64,000 nucleotides of DNA from Candidatus Symbiopectobacterium sp. 'North America' (lineage in GTDB: Bacteria; Pseudomonadota; Gammaproteobacteria; Enterobacterales; Enterobacteriaceae). The stretch covers positions 1 to 64,000 of the forward strand of contig NZ_PEHF01000049.1 in NCBI RefSeq assembly GCF_015762685.1. Direction: 5' to 3'. The notes below the pieces were generated by a model. It was not told the DNA's origin. It did not search any database and saw only the letters and a program-made list of their open reading frames with translations. Made by a program: the position numbers and the translations under genes. This document shows, in pieces, positions 1 to 9,036 of this stretch (positions within the stretch are counted from its first letter, which is position 1; each line of letters starts with the position of its first letter).

Positions 1-28
1 AGATACCAATAAGTGCAACATTTTCCAT
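1..28 (-). CDS. 5' end of a probable IS110-family transposase (partial)
   Basis: An ATG on the minus strand, preceded by an AGGAGAGG ribosome binding site, begins MENVALIGI and then runs off the start of the window. From memory, many IS110-family DEDD recombinases begin with M-x-N-V-A-L-I-G-I-D-L-G-K. The visible nine codons match that start but are far too few to prove it. A strong hairpin with a U-tract lies immediately upstream, as if to shield the gene from adhE read-through. If the call is right, this is the only insertion-sequence gene in the window, abutting the decayed adhE. Confidence 0.4.
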
Positions 29-41
29 GATGGCCTCTCCT

Positions 42-79
42 GAAAGAAAAACACCCTGTCAGCATACTGCTACAGGGTG
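42..79 (-). terminator. Rho-independent terminator between adhE and the putative transposase
   Basis: On the minus strand an 8-bp stem CACCCTGT/ACAGGGTG, with a further AGCA/TGCT pairing inside it, is followed directly by TTTTTCTTT. This is a good intrinsic terminator. It ends adhE transcription and lies about 14 nt before the ATG of the putative IS110 gene, so it also insulates that gene. It could alternatively be part of the insertion-sequence end. Confidence 0.6.
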
Positions 80-98
80 GGGGTGACCATTTCATTAA

Positions 99-125
99 CC
101 CCAGCGAAGCGGTGCATCGCTGGGG
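99..125. repeat. Perfect 8-bp inverted repeat downstream of adhE
   Basis: CCCCAGCG and CGCTGGGG are separated by 11 nt. On the minus strand the stem is followed by GTTAATG rather than a U-run, so it is a weak terminator at best. It may stabilise the adhE mRNA 3' end or form part of a structured insertion-sequence end. Confidence 0.4.
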
Positions 126-171
126 GAAGGAAGAAACCCCTACCTTAACGGCAAGGGTGTGTTATCGCTTC

Positions 172-2879
172 TCAGTTAGCCTTTTTACCTTTTCTCTCGG
201 TTTTGGCCGGTGCTTTTTCTTCTTCAACACTTTCCGTATACGGACGACCGTAGTAAGTGTCCAGCATGATCTGTTTCAGCTCAGCGATCAGCGGATAGCG
301 CGGGTTAGCACCGGTACACTGATCGTCGAAGGCATCTTCAGACAGCTTGTCCACTTTCGCCAGGAAATCAGCTTCCTGCACGCCTGCTTCGCGAATCGAG
401 GTCGGGATGCCCAGTTCAGTTTTGATTCCATCTAACCAGGTCAACAGCTTCTTAATCTTCGCTGCGGTGCGATCGCCGGGTGCACTCAGCCCCAGGTGAT
501 CGGCCACTTCAGCATAACGACGACGCGCTTGTGGGCGATCGTATTGACTGAATACGGTTTGTTTGGTCGGGTTGTCGTTCGCGTTATAACGAATGACGTT
601 AGCGATCAACAGGGCATTAGTCAAACCGTGCGGAATATGGAACTCAGAACCCAGCTTGTGCGCCATGGAGTGGCAGACCCCAAGGAAGGCGTTGGCAAAG
701 GCGATACCGGCGATGGTGGCGGCGTTGTGAACGCGTTCACGCGCGACAGGATTTTCGCACCGTCACTGTAGCTGGCTGGCAGGTTCTCTTTGAGCAGCTT
801 CAATGCCTGTAGCGCTTGCCCGTCGGAATATTCGTTGGCAAGCACCGATACGTAAGCTTCCAGTGAGTGGGTAACCGCATCCAGGCCGCCAAAGGCGCAC
901 AGGGATTTTGGCATGTTCATCACCAGATTCGCATCCACGATCGCCATGTCCGGGGTGAGCGCATAGTCAGCCAGCGGGTATTTTTGCCCTGTGGCGTCAT
1001 CCATTACTACGGCGAACGGCGTCACTTCAGAGCCGGTGCCGGAGGTGGTGGTAACGGCAATCATCTTCGCCTTCACACCCATTTTCGGGAATTTGTAGAT
1101 ACGTTTGCGGATATCCATAAAACGCAGGGCCAACTCTTCGAAATGGGTATCCGGGTGTTCGTACATGACCCACATGATTTTGGCCGCGTCCATCGGCGAG
1201 CCGCCACCGAGTGCTATGATCACATCAGGTTTGAACGCTTGTATCTGTTCCGCGCCTTTGCGCACGATGCTCAGCGTCGGATCGGCTTCTACTTCAAAGA
1301 AAACATCGGTTTCCATTCCGTGCTGTTTCAGTACCGAAGAGATTTGATCCACATAGCCGTTATTAAACAAGAAACGATCAGTCACGATAAAGGCGCGTTT
1401 GTGGCCATCCTCGGCCACTTCTTTCAGTGCGATGGGCAAGGAGCCACGACGGAAATAGATGGATTTCGGAAGTTTGTGCCACAACATATTTTCAGCTCGC
1501 TTGGCTACCGTTTTCTTGTTAATCAAGTGTTTCGGTCCGACGTTTTCTGAAATGGAGTTACCGCCCCAGGAGCCGCAGCCAAGGTCAGCGACGGTGCCAA
1601 CTTAAAGTTGTACAGATCGCCGATACCGCCCTGAGAGGCTGGCGTATTGATTAAAATACGCGCAGTTTTCATCATTGCCCCGAAGTGGTTGACGCGTGCT
1701 AACTGGTTATCCTGATCGGTATACAGGCACGAGGTATGACCGATACCGCCCATGGCGACCAATTTTTCGGCTTTGACGACGGCGTCGTCAAAATCTTTGG
1801 CGCGGTACATGGCAAGCATTGGCGACAGTTTCTCGTGGGCAAAGGGTTCTGACTCATCCACGTTAACCACTTCACCAATCAGGACTTTAGTACCTGCGGG
1901 CACGGTAAAACCGGCCATTTCAGCGATTTTGGGCGCGGCCTGACCTACAATCGCCGCGTTGAGCGAGCCATTTTTCAAAATAATCGACTGGATAGCTGCA
2001 AGCTCTTTACCTTGCAGCAGATAGCCACCGTGGGTTGAAAAACGTTCCCGCACTGCGTCGTAAACGCTGTCTACCACAATCACCGACTGTTCAGATGTGC
2101 AGATCACACCGTTATCGAACGTTTTCGACATCAAAATCGAGGCAACGGCGCGTTTGATGTCCGCCGTTTCATCGATCACTACCGGTGTATTGCCAGCGCC
2201 TACCCCGATGGCCGGTTTGCCGGAACTGTAGGCGGCTTTTACCATGCCGGGACCGCCGGTGGCGAGGATCATATTGATGTCAGGGTGGTGCATTAACTGG
2301 TTGGACAATTCTACGGAAGGCTCATCAATCCAGCCAATAATGTCTTTCGGCGCGCCGGCAGCAATGGCGGCCTGAAGCACGATGTCTGCGGCTTTATTGG
2401 TGGCATTCTTGGCGCGCGGGTGCGGTGAGAAGATGATGCCATTACGGGTTTTCAAGCTGATAAGTGCTTTGAAAATGGCGGTGGAGGTCGGGTTTGTTGT
2501 TGGGACAATACCGCACAGCAATCCGATCGGTTCGGCGATGGTGCCTAAGGTCTCATCCTCTGACAAAATGCCGCAGGTTTTGTCATCCTTATAAGCATTG
2601 TAGATATATTCAGAAGCGAAGTGGTTTTTAATCACTTTATCTTCCACTATACCCTATACCTATACCTATACCTATACCTATACCTATACCTATACCCATA
2701 CCCATACCCGATTCCGCTACCGCCATTTTGGCCAGCGGAATGCGGGAGTCAGCGGCGGAGAGGGCGGCGGCACGAAAGATTTGATCGACTTGCTCTTGAG
2801 TAAAATTGGCGAAGACCTGATGTGCCTTCTTGACGCGTTCAACCAATGCGTTAAGTTCAGCAACGTTTGTTACGGCCAT
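172..2879 (-). pseudogene. adhE: adhE, bifunctional aldehyde/alcohol dehydrogenase, frameshifted
   Basis: The fragments together span all of AdhE, the roughly 890-residue enzyme that reduces acetyl-CoA through acetaldehyde to ethanol and forms spirosomes. The start is MAVTNVAELNALVE. The N-terminal aldehyde dehydrogenase half keeps the catalytic Cys region (GVICTSEQS). The C-terminal iron alcohol dehydrogenase half keeps GGGSPMDAAK and GTGSEVTPF. Three lesions break it: a hexanucleotide expansion ending in a 7-nt unit (2648-2708), loss of one G in the LTLGCGSWGG linker near 1580, and loss of one A near 752. Each shifts the frame, so no functional protein is expected. The remaining sequence is very close to E. 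coli AdhE, so decay is recent. Fermentative ethanol production from this locus is lost. Confidence 0.93.
2648..2708 (-). repeat. Hexanucleotide tandem array inside adhE (about 10 units)
   Basis: Read on the plus strand there is one 7-nt unit TATACCC, then seven perfect TATACC units (2655-2696), then two CATACC units. In adhE the array encodes (Gly-Met)2 followed by repeated Gly-Ile, where the normal protein has a single G-M-G-I-V-E-D-K. It looks like slipped-strand amplification of GGTATG/GGTATA. The odd 7-nt unit at the 3' side of the gene puts translation out of frame. Confidence 0.95.
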
Positions 2880-3013
2880 AATGCTCTTCTGATAATGTTA
2901 AACTCTTTCAGGCAATGATCTGACAAACCATTTGTAGCCAAATCATTATTGCAAAACACTAAGTATAGATAACGGCATCGCATTCGTGGCTGAATGCATG
3001 GTTAACCTATTCA

Positions 3014-4609
3014 TTGCCTGAAAGGGCTGTGGCCAGCGGTGCGCTTGTCGCGTATGCGGCACCGCCGCCCGACACTCCGTTAGCCAAAGATCATGTGCTG
3101 GTGCGAAACAACGGTGCGGAAGTGGCCTCCCTCGATCCGCATAAAATAGAAGGTGTGCCAGAGTCCAACGTCTCACGCGATCTGCTGGAAGGGCTGGTAA
3201 TTACCGATCCGAATGGAAAAATGGTGCCCGGTGTGGCTGAGCGTTGGGAAAATAAAGACTTTCGCGTTTGGACGTTTCATTTGCGCAAAGATGCACGCTG
3301 GTCGAATGGCGATCCCGTCACCGCGCAGGATTTTGTTTACAGTTGGCAGCGACTAGCCGATCCGGCAACGGCCTCGCCTTACGCCAGTTACTTGCAATAC
3401 GGGCATATCGTTAACATTGACGACATTATTGCCGGTAAGAAAACGCCGGACACGCTGGTCGTAAAAGCCTTGGATGACCATACGCTGGAGGTGACGCTGA
3501 GTGAAGCGGTGCCTTATTTTGATAAACTTCCTGTTTATCCTGCCATGTCGCCCGTTAATCGCTCCGCGGTTGAAAAATTCGGTGAGAAATGGACCCAACC
3601 GCAACATTGGGTGGGGAACGGTGCCTATACCTTGAAAAATTGGGTTGTCAATGAACGCCTGGTTTTAGTGCGCAATTCGCATTATTAGGATAATGCCCAT
3701 ACCACCATAGAGCAAGTGACGTATTTACCCATTTCCTCAGAAGTGACGGACATAAATCGCTATCGTAGCGGTGAAATTAACATCACTTACAACTACTTAC
3801 CGATTGAAATGTTTCAAAAAATGAAGCAGAAAATACCCAATGAGGTGAAGGTGACACCGTATTTGTGCTCTTATTATTATGAAATTAATAACCAGCGTGC
3901 GCCTTTTACCGATGTTCGAGTGCGTCAGGCGCTGCGTTTAGGGCTAGATCAGACGATTTTAACCAAAAAGGTCAAAAATCAAGGTGATATGCCTGCCTAT
4001 GGATTTGTGCCACCGTATATTGATGGTTTAAAGGCCAGCGAGCCGGAGTGGTTTACCTGGCCGCAGGAAAAACGCAATGCTGAAGCAAAACGGTTGTTAA
4101 CCAAAGCGGGGTATACACCGGAAAAACCGCTGACGTTGACGCTGCTGTATAATACCTCCGACCTGCATAAGAAAATGGCGATTGCGGCCGCGTCGCTCTG
4201 GAAGCAAAATATTGGCGTGAACATAAAATTGGAAAATCAGGAATGGAAGACGTTTCTCAGTACGCGCCATCAGGGCAATTTCGACTTGGCACGCGCCGGG
4301 TGGTGTCCGGATTATAATGAGCCGTCGTCATTTTTGAATAGCATGTTATCGGACAGTAGCTCAAATACGTCACATTACAAAAGCGCTGCGTTTGATGCGC
4401 TTATAGCGAAATCACTGCAAGTGCCCAATGAAGAAGAACGTGCGGCTGTTTATCAACAGTCTGAAACGCAATTGGACCGCGATGCGGTGACGATCCCGGT
4501 ATTTTATTACGCCAATACCCGGTTGGTGAAACCGTATGTTGGTGGTCTGACGGGAAATGATCCGCTCGACAATATTCATGTGAAAGATCTTTATATTTTG
4601 CAACATTAA
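3014..4609 (+). pseudogene. oppA: oppA, periplasmic oligopeptide-binding protein, amber-interrupted
   Basis: OppA delivers peptides to the OppBCDF ABC importer. From VLVRNNGAEVASLDPHKIEG to the end (DNIHVKDLYILQH) the translation follows enterobacterial OppA closely, including the DNVRY-type receptor core and YYYEINNQ. A TAG at 3686-3688 replaces the Trp of the Y-W-D-N motif (TGG to TAG) in the same frame. The 5' end is also abnormal. The nearest starts give only a vestige of a signal peptide (AVASGALVAYAA), the sequence before it does not resemble a signal, and only about 135 bp separate it from divergent adhE, so the promoter and signal sequence seem partly deleted. The permease and ATPase genes downstream are intact, so the importer may lack its own receptor unless another oppA exists. 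Confidence 0.9.
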
Positions 4610-4629
4610 CGCCGTCACTTAATATGCAT

Positions 4630-4671
4630 CGCTTCTCTCTTGCCGAAAAAATGATAGGTAGAGAGAAAGCG
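4630..4671. repeat. Inverted repeat in the oppA-oppB gap
   Basis: CGCTTCTCTCT is matched by AGAGAGAAAGCG across a 20-nt gap, with one unpaired base. It sits in the 100-bp space between oppA and oppB. A processing or attenuating hairpin here would fit the usual excess of binding protein over permease, but that role is inferred. Confidence 0.45.
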
Positions 4672-4709
4672 AGCACAGAAACAGGTGCAATGCCTTTATA
4701 GGTAGAACC

Positions 4710-5630
4710 ATGCTGAAATTTATTCTGCGTCGCTGTCTGGAAGCGATACCGACGCTATTTATATTGATTACGATCTCGTTCTTTATGATGCGGTTAGCAC
4801 CGGGAAGTCCTTTTACCGGCGAACGTAATTTGCCCCCGAAAGTGATGGCAAATATTGAGGCCAAATACCATCTCAACGATCCGATATTGAAGCAATATGG
4901 TAATTATCTGCTCCAATTGGCGCAGGGGGATTTTGGTCCGTCCTTTAAATATAAGGACTACTCGGTTAACGATCTGGTGGCGAGTGCGTTTCCCATTTCC
5001 GCTAAACTTGGTGCGGCCGCCTTTGTGTTTGCCGTGATCCTGGGTGTGACAGCAGGCACCGTAGCGGCGTTGTACCAAAATAGCCGTTGGGACTACACCA
5101 TTATGGGATTTGCCATGACTGGCGTGGTGATCCCCAGTTTTGTGGTCGCGCCACTCTTGGTGCTGGTGTTCTCGATCACGCTGCGCTGGCTGCCCGCCGG
5201 GGGATGGAACGGTGGGGCGGGTAAATATGTGTTACTACCGATGGTGGCGCTTTCACTCTCTTACATTGCCAGTATCGCACGTATCACGCGCGGCGCGATG
5301 ATTGAAGTGCTGCACGCCAATTTTATCCGCACCGCGCGCGCTAAAGGGTTGCCGATGTGCCACATTATTTTGCGCCATGCGCTGAAACCTGCCTTGCTGC
5401 CGGTGCTCTCCTACATGGGCCCGGCGTTTGTCGGCATCATCACCGGTTCAATGGTGATCGAGACCATTTTCGGTTTGCCAGGCATCGGACAACTGTTTGT
5501 TAACGGTGCATTGAACCGGGACTATTCTCTGGTGCTTAGCCTGACCATACTGGTGGGTGGTTTGACAATCCTGTTTAACGCCATCATCGATGTGTTGTAT
5601 GCCGTCATCGATCCCAAAATTCGTTATTGA
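4710..5630 (+). CDS. oppB: Oligopeptide ABC transporter permease OppB
   Basis: Inner-membrane subunit of the Opp importer, 306 residues, the usual OppB length. It begins MLKFILRRCLEAIPTLFIL with an N-terminal membrane segment, and five more hydrophobic segments follow. The EAA loop that docks the ATPases is near residues 210-235 (FIRTARAKGLP). No lesion is visible. Its stop codon lies just ahead of the oppC ATG, consistent with one operon oppABCDF. The intact state contrasts with the interrupted oppA. Confidence 0.96.
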   Translation: MLKFILRRCLEAIPTLFILITISFFMMRLAPGSPFTGERNLPPKVMANIEAKYHLNDPILKQYGNYLLQLAQGDFGPSFKYKDYSVNDLVASAFPISAKLGAAAFVFAVILGVTAGTVAALYQNSRWDYTIMGFAMTGVVIPSFVVAPLLVLVFSITLRWLPAGGWNGGAGKYVLLPMVALSLSYIASIARITRGAMIEVLHANFIRTARAKGLPMCHIILRHALKPALLPVLSYMGPAFVGIITGSMVIETIFGLPGIGQLFVNGALNRDYSLVLSLTILVGGLTILFNAIIDVLYAVIDPKIRY

Positions 5631-5641
5631 GTGAGGTGAGG

Positions 5642-6547
5642 ATGTTCAGAAAGCAAAATAATCACACGCTGATGAAGATGGGGCAATCATTGGAGATTAA
5701 GGGACGTAGTCTATGGCAGGATGCCGGGCGGCGGTTTATGCATCACCGCGCCGCCGTGGCGAGCCTGATGGTTCTGGGGGGCATTACGCTGTTTGTTACG
5801 CTGGCTCCGTTGTTGTTCCCCTTCAATTTTGCCGATACCGATTTTGCCATGATGTCGCAGGTACCGGATTTGGCTTCAAAGCATTATTTTGGTACCGACT
5901 CTAACGGCCGCGATCTGCTGGTGCGCGTTGCCATCGGCGGGAGAATTTCATTACTGGTTGGCATTGCTGCCGTGTTGATTGCCGTGCTGGTGGGCACCTT
6001 GTACGGGGCCATTTCTGACTACGCGGGTGGCAAAGTGGATTCCGTCATGATGCGCTGGCTGGAGATCCTGAATTCATTTCCGTTTATGTTTTTCGTCATC
6101 CTGCTGGTGACCTTTTTTGGACAGCAGCTACTGCTGATCTTCATTGCGATTGGTATGGTGTCGTGGCTCGATATGGCGAGGATTGTGCGTGGGCAGACGC
6201 TTAGCCTCAAACGTAAAGAGTTTATTGAAGCGGCGGTGGTGTGTGGTGTGTCTACCACGGGCATTGTGTTGCGCCATATCGTGCCGAATGTGCTGGGTGT
6301 CGTCGTGGTGTACGCGTCACTGCTGATTCCCAGTATGATCCTGTTCGAGTCGTTTTTAAGTTTTCTTGGGCTGGGCGTGCAAGAGCCGCTCAGCAGTTGG
6401 GGCTCGCTGCTCAATGACGGGGTGAACTCAATGGAAGTGTCGCCTTGGCTGCTGCTGTTCCCGGCTGCGTTTTTGGTTGTCACCCTGTTTTGTTTTAATT
6501 TTATCGGCGATGGCTTACGGGATGCTCTGGACCCTAAGGATCGTTGA
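5642..6547 (+). CDS. oppC: Oligopeptide ABC transporter permease OppC
   Basis: Second permease subunit of the Opp importer, 301 residues from the ATG at 5642. This start is preferred over an upstream TTG because it has a GAGGTGAGG ribosome binding site and matches the family N-terminus (cytoplasmic leader, then E-I-K-G-R-S-L-W-Q-D). The conserved EAA-loop region is LKRKEFIEAA near residue 200, and the protein ends GDGLRDALDPKDR like other OppC proteins. It lies 11 nt after oppB and 9 nt before oppD, and no disruption is seen. Confidence 0.95.
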   Translation: MFRKQNNHTLMKMGQSLEIKGRSLWQDAGRRFMHHRAAVASLMVLGGITLFVTLAPLLFPFNFADTDFAMMSQVPDLASKHYFGTDSNGRDLLVRVAIGGRISLLVGIAAVLIAVLVGTLYGAISDYAGGKVDSVMMRWLEILNSFPFMFFVILLVTFFGQQLLLIFIAIGMVSWLDMARIVRGQTLSLKRKEFIEAAVVCGVSTTGIVLRHIVPNVLGVVVVYASLLIPSMILFESFLSFLGLGVQEPLSSWGSLLNDGVNSMEVSPWLLLFPAAFLVVTLFCFNFIGDGLRDALDPKDR

Positions 6548-6556
6548 GGAGCCGCT

Positions 6557-7570
6557 ATGATTGCGAAACACGCAGAACAGAAAGGGAATAACCTGCGCGC
6601 GCTGCACCCGTTACTAAGCGTCACGGATCTCTGCGTGCGGTTTGCTACCGAGGACGGGGATGTCACGGCGGTAAATGCACTGACGTTTACTGTGGAACAG
6701 GGTGAAACGCTGGGCATTGTCGGAGAATCAGGCTCGGGAAAATCGCAGATCGCGTTTGCACTGATGGGGTTGCTGGCGGCAAATGGACAGGCCAGCGGTT
6801 CGGCCCGCTTCATGGGGCATGAAATTCTCAATCTGCCAGAAAAATCGCTGAACAAGCTTCGGGCGAAAGAGATCGCCATGATTTTTCAGGATCCTATGAC
6901 CTCGCTTAACCCTTATATGCGCGTCGGGGAGCAGTTGATGGAAGTCCTGATGTTTCATCAAGGATGCAGTCGCAGCGAGGCGTTTGACGGCGCGGTGAAT
7001 ATGCTGGATGCGGTGCGAATGCCAGAGGCACGCCAGCGCATGAAAATGTATCCCCATGAGTTTTCGGGGGGGATGCGTCAGCGTGTCATGATTGCCATGG
7101 CGTTGCTGTGTCAGCCCAAACTGCTGATCGCCGATGAGCCAACCACGGCGCTGGATGTCACCGTGCAAGCGCAAATGATGACATTGCTTGCGGATTTAAA
7201 ACGGGAATTCAACACTTCCATCATCATGATTACCCACGATTTAGGCGTGGTGGCAGGCATTTGTGACAAGGTGTTGGTGATGTATGCGGGTCGCACCATG
7301 GAGTATGGCAGCGCACGCGATGTTTTTTACCGTCCATCTCATCCTTATTCGGTAGGGTTGCTTAATGCGGTGCCCCGTCTGGATGTCAGTGACGAGACGC
7401 GGGCTACAATCCCTGGTAATCCGCCCAATCTGTTGCATTTACCGCAGGGATGTCCATTCTTTCCCCGGTGTCCCTACGCCATGGATCGCTGCCAGGAGGT
7501 GCCCGAATTGACCTCGTTTGATGCGGGTCGGATGCGGGCCTGTTTTCGCGCGGTGGAGGAGGTGCTATGA
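6557..7570 (+). CDS. oppD: Oligopeptide ABC transporter ATPase OppD
   Basis: ATP-binding subunit of the Opp importer, 337 residues. Walker A is GESGSGKS near residue 56, the signature motif is FSGGMRQR, Walker B is LLIADEPTTALD, and the switch His is in MITHDLGVV. The C-terminal oligopeptide extension has the Cys cluster CPFFPRCPYAMDRC, which in this family binds an iron-sulfur cluster. A GAGGAG ribosome binding site precedes the ATG. The last codons overlap oppF (ATGA), so the two ATPases are translationally coupled. Confidence 0.96.
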   Translation: MIAKHAEQKGNNLRALHPLLSVTDLCVRFATEDGDVTAVNALTFTVEQGETLGIVGESGSGKSQIAFALMGLLAANGQASGSARFMGHEILNLPEKSLNKLRAKEIAMIFQDPMTSLNPYMRVGEQLMEVLMFHQGCSRSEAFDGAVNMLDAVRMPEARQRMKMYPHEFSGGMRQRVMIAMALLCQPKLLIADEPTTALDVTVQAQMMTLLADLKREFNTSIIMITHDLGVVAGICDKVLVMYAGRTMEYGSARDVFYRPSHPYSVGLLNAVPRLDVSDETRATIPGNPPNLLHLPQGCPFFPRCPYAMDRCQEVPELTSFDAGRMRACFRAVEEVL

Positions 7571-8574
7571 CAAACCAACAGGAGAAACGCGTCATCCTTG
7601 ACGTGCGTGACCTCAGCGTGCACTTCGCCGTCAATGCGCACAAAAAATGGTTTTGGCAACCCGCACAGTCTCTTAGAGCGGTAGATGGCGTCACATTTCG
7701 CCTCTATGAAGGCGAAACGCTGGGTATTGTCGGTGAATCGGGTTGCGGTAAATCGACTCTGGCGCGCGCCATTATTGGATTGGTGAAAGCCACCAGCGGG
7801 CAGATTTGCTGGCTGGGGCAGGATTTGTGCCACATCCATCAGAAGGGATGGCGTCACGTTCGCAACGATATTCAAATGATTTTTCAAGACCCGCTGGCTT
7901 CGCTTAACCCGCGTATGACGGTGGGTGAGATCGTCGCCGAGCCACTGCGTACGTATCGAGACGACCTGTCCCGGCAAGTGATCAACGATCGTGTCAAAAA
8001 TATGATGCAGAAGGTAGGGTTACTGCCTAACCAGATTAACCGCTATCCTCACGAGTTTTCTGGCGGCCAGTGTCAGCGCATCGGTATTGCCCGGGCGTTG
8101 ATTTTACGCCCCAAACTGATTATTTGTGATGAGCCCGTATCGGCGCTCGATGTGTCGATTCAGGCGCAGGTGGTGAATTTGTTGCGGCAATTGCAGAAGG
8201 AAATGCAACTGTCACTGATTTTTATTGCGCACGATCTTTCGGTGGTTAAACACATTTCCGATCGCGTACTGCTGATGTATCTCGGTCACGCCGTGGAACT
8301 GGCAACCGATGACGCCTTGTTTGGCAATCCGTTACACCCTTACACCCAGGCGCTGATGTCGGCGGTACCGATCCCCTATCCCGACAAAAAGCGTGGCAAA
8401 CGGATACAGCTGTTGGAGGGAGAGTTGCCTTCACCGATTAACCCACCCGCCGGCTGTGTATTTTGCAGCCGCTGTCCGATAGCCAGTGAAACCTGTGTCA
8501 AGACGCGCCCATTACTGGAAGGCAATTTTACCCATGCAGTCTCGTGCCTGAAAGTCGATCCGCTACAAGGCTGA
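7567..8574 (+). CDS. oppF: Oligopeptide ABC transporter ATPase OppF
   Basis: Second ATPase of the Opp importer, 335 residues, pairing with OppD. Walker A is GESGCGKS, the signature motif is FSGGQCQR, Walker B is LIICDEPVSALD, and the switch His is in FIAHDLSVV. The C-terminal Cys-rich segment is CVFCSRCPIASETC. It overlaps oppD by 4 nt and closes the operon. All catalytic motifs are kept although oppA is broken. That suggests either very recent oppA loss or use of other binding proteins, such as MppA-like receptors, encoded elsewhere. Confidence 0.96.
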   Translation: MTNQQEKRVILDVRDLSVHFAVNAHKKWFWQPAQSLRAVDGVTFRLYEGETLGIVGESGCGKSTLARAIIGLVKATSGQICWLGQDLCHIHQKGWRHVRNDIQMIFQDPLASLNPRMTVGEIVAEPLRTYRDDLSRQVINDRVKNMMQKVGLLPNQINRYPHEFSGGQCQRIGIARALILRPKLIICDEPVSALDVSIQAQVVNLLRQLQKEMQLSLIFIAHDLSVVKHISDRVLLMYLGHAVELATDDALFGNPLHPYTQALMSAVPIPYPDKKRGKRIQLLEGELPSPINPPAGCVFCSRCPIASETCVKTRPLLEGNFTHAVSCLKVDPLQG

Positions 8575-8576
8575 CC

Positions 8577-8604
8577 ATAAAAAAGGCCTGCATATCAGCA
8601 GGCC
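8577..8604 (-). terminator. Terminator shared by yciU and oppF
   Basis: GGCCTGC and GCAGGCC form a 7-bp stem with an ATATCA loop. On the minus strand it is followed by CTTTTTT, so it terminates yciU efficiently. On the plus strand, after oppF, the tail is poor. Confidence 0.75.
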
Positions 8605-8618
8605 GTTAGGGAGAGGCG

Positions 8619-8942
8619 TTACTCACGCCACAAGATATGACACATCTTGTTGTCTTTTTCACGGCAAATCAAAATACGCGCGAACACGTCGTTGATCGGG
8701 TCGCCATCTTTTTCCGCCAAACCAATCACCACTTCTGCAAAAAAGTCGGGATTCAAATCGACATCGACATGTTCTTGCCAGTCCTCGGCGGGATCAAATA
8801 ATTCTGCACCGCCGCGCTCCTCAAATTGAAGATTGAACAGGATAATATCCGCTGGGTCGAGGTTGTCAGACGCCAGTTCAAGAAAGATATCGTAAGCTTG
8901 CTCGAGCGTTTTATCTTCCGTAAGACGGTTGTTCAGGTCCAT
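8619..8942 (-). CDS. yciU: YciU, DUF440 (UPF0263) acidic protein
   Basis: A 107-residue acidic protein almost identical to E. coli YciU. It starts [18 protein letters not shown] and contains [20 protein letters not shown]. An in-frame ATG 30 nt upstream is possible, but the family begins at the internal methionine chosen here. No enzymatic motif is visible. The family has been described structurally as a small double-stranded-DNA mimic, which fits the acidity, but its partner is not established by this sequence. It is convergent with oppF. Confidence 0.92.
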   Translation of the reverse strand: MDLNNRLTEDKTLEQAYDIFLELASDNLDPADIILFNLQFEERGGAELFDPAEDWQEHVDVDLNPDFFAEVVIGLAEKDGDPINDVFARILICREKDNKMCHILWRE

Positions 8943-9036
8943 AAGGCATTTCCATAGATTCAGTAATGGCACTATTAGAACATGACGGCTCGTCTATTGA
9001 CAGCGCAACGCACGGCGATTGTCGGGAACCTGAGCA

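Noticed and set aside
2648..2708. Phase-variation switch in adhE
   Set aside because: Copy changes of 6 bp do not alter frame, adhE has two further frameshifts, and phase variation would therefore not restore function.
2621..2803. Plus-strand Tyr-Leu/Tyr-Pro repeat peptide
   Set aside because: Artefact of the 6-bp adhE array read on the opposite strand.
6019..6879. 286-codon minus-strand frame opposite oppC/oppD
   Set aside because: Shadow of conserved transporter genes; low-complexity Ser/Arg composition.
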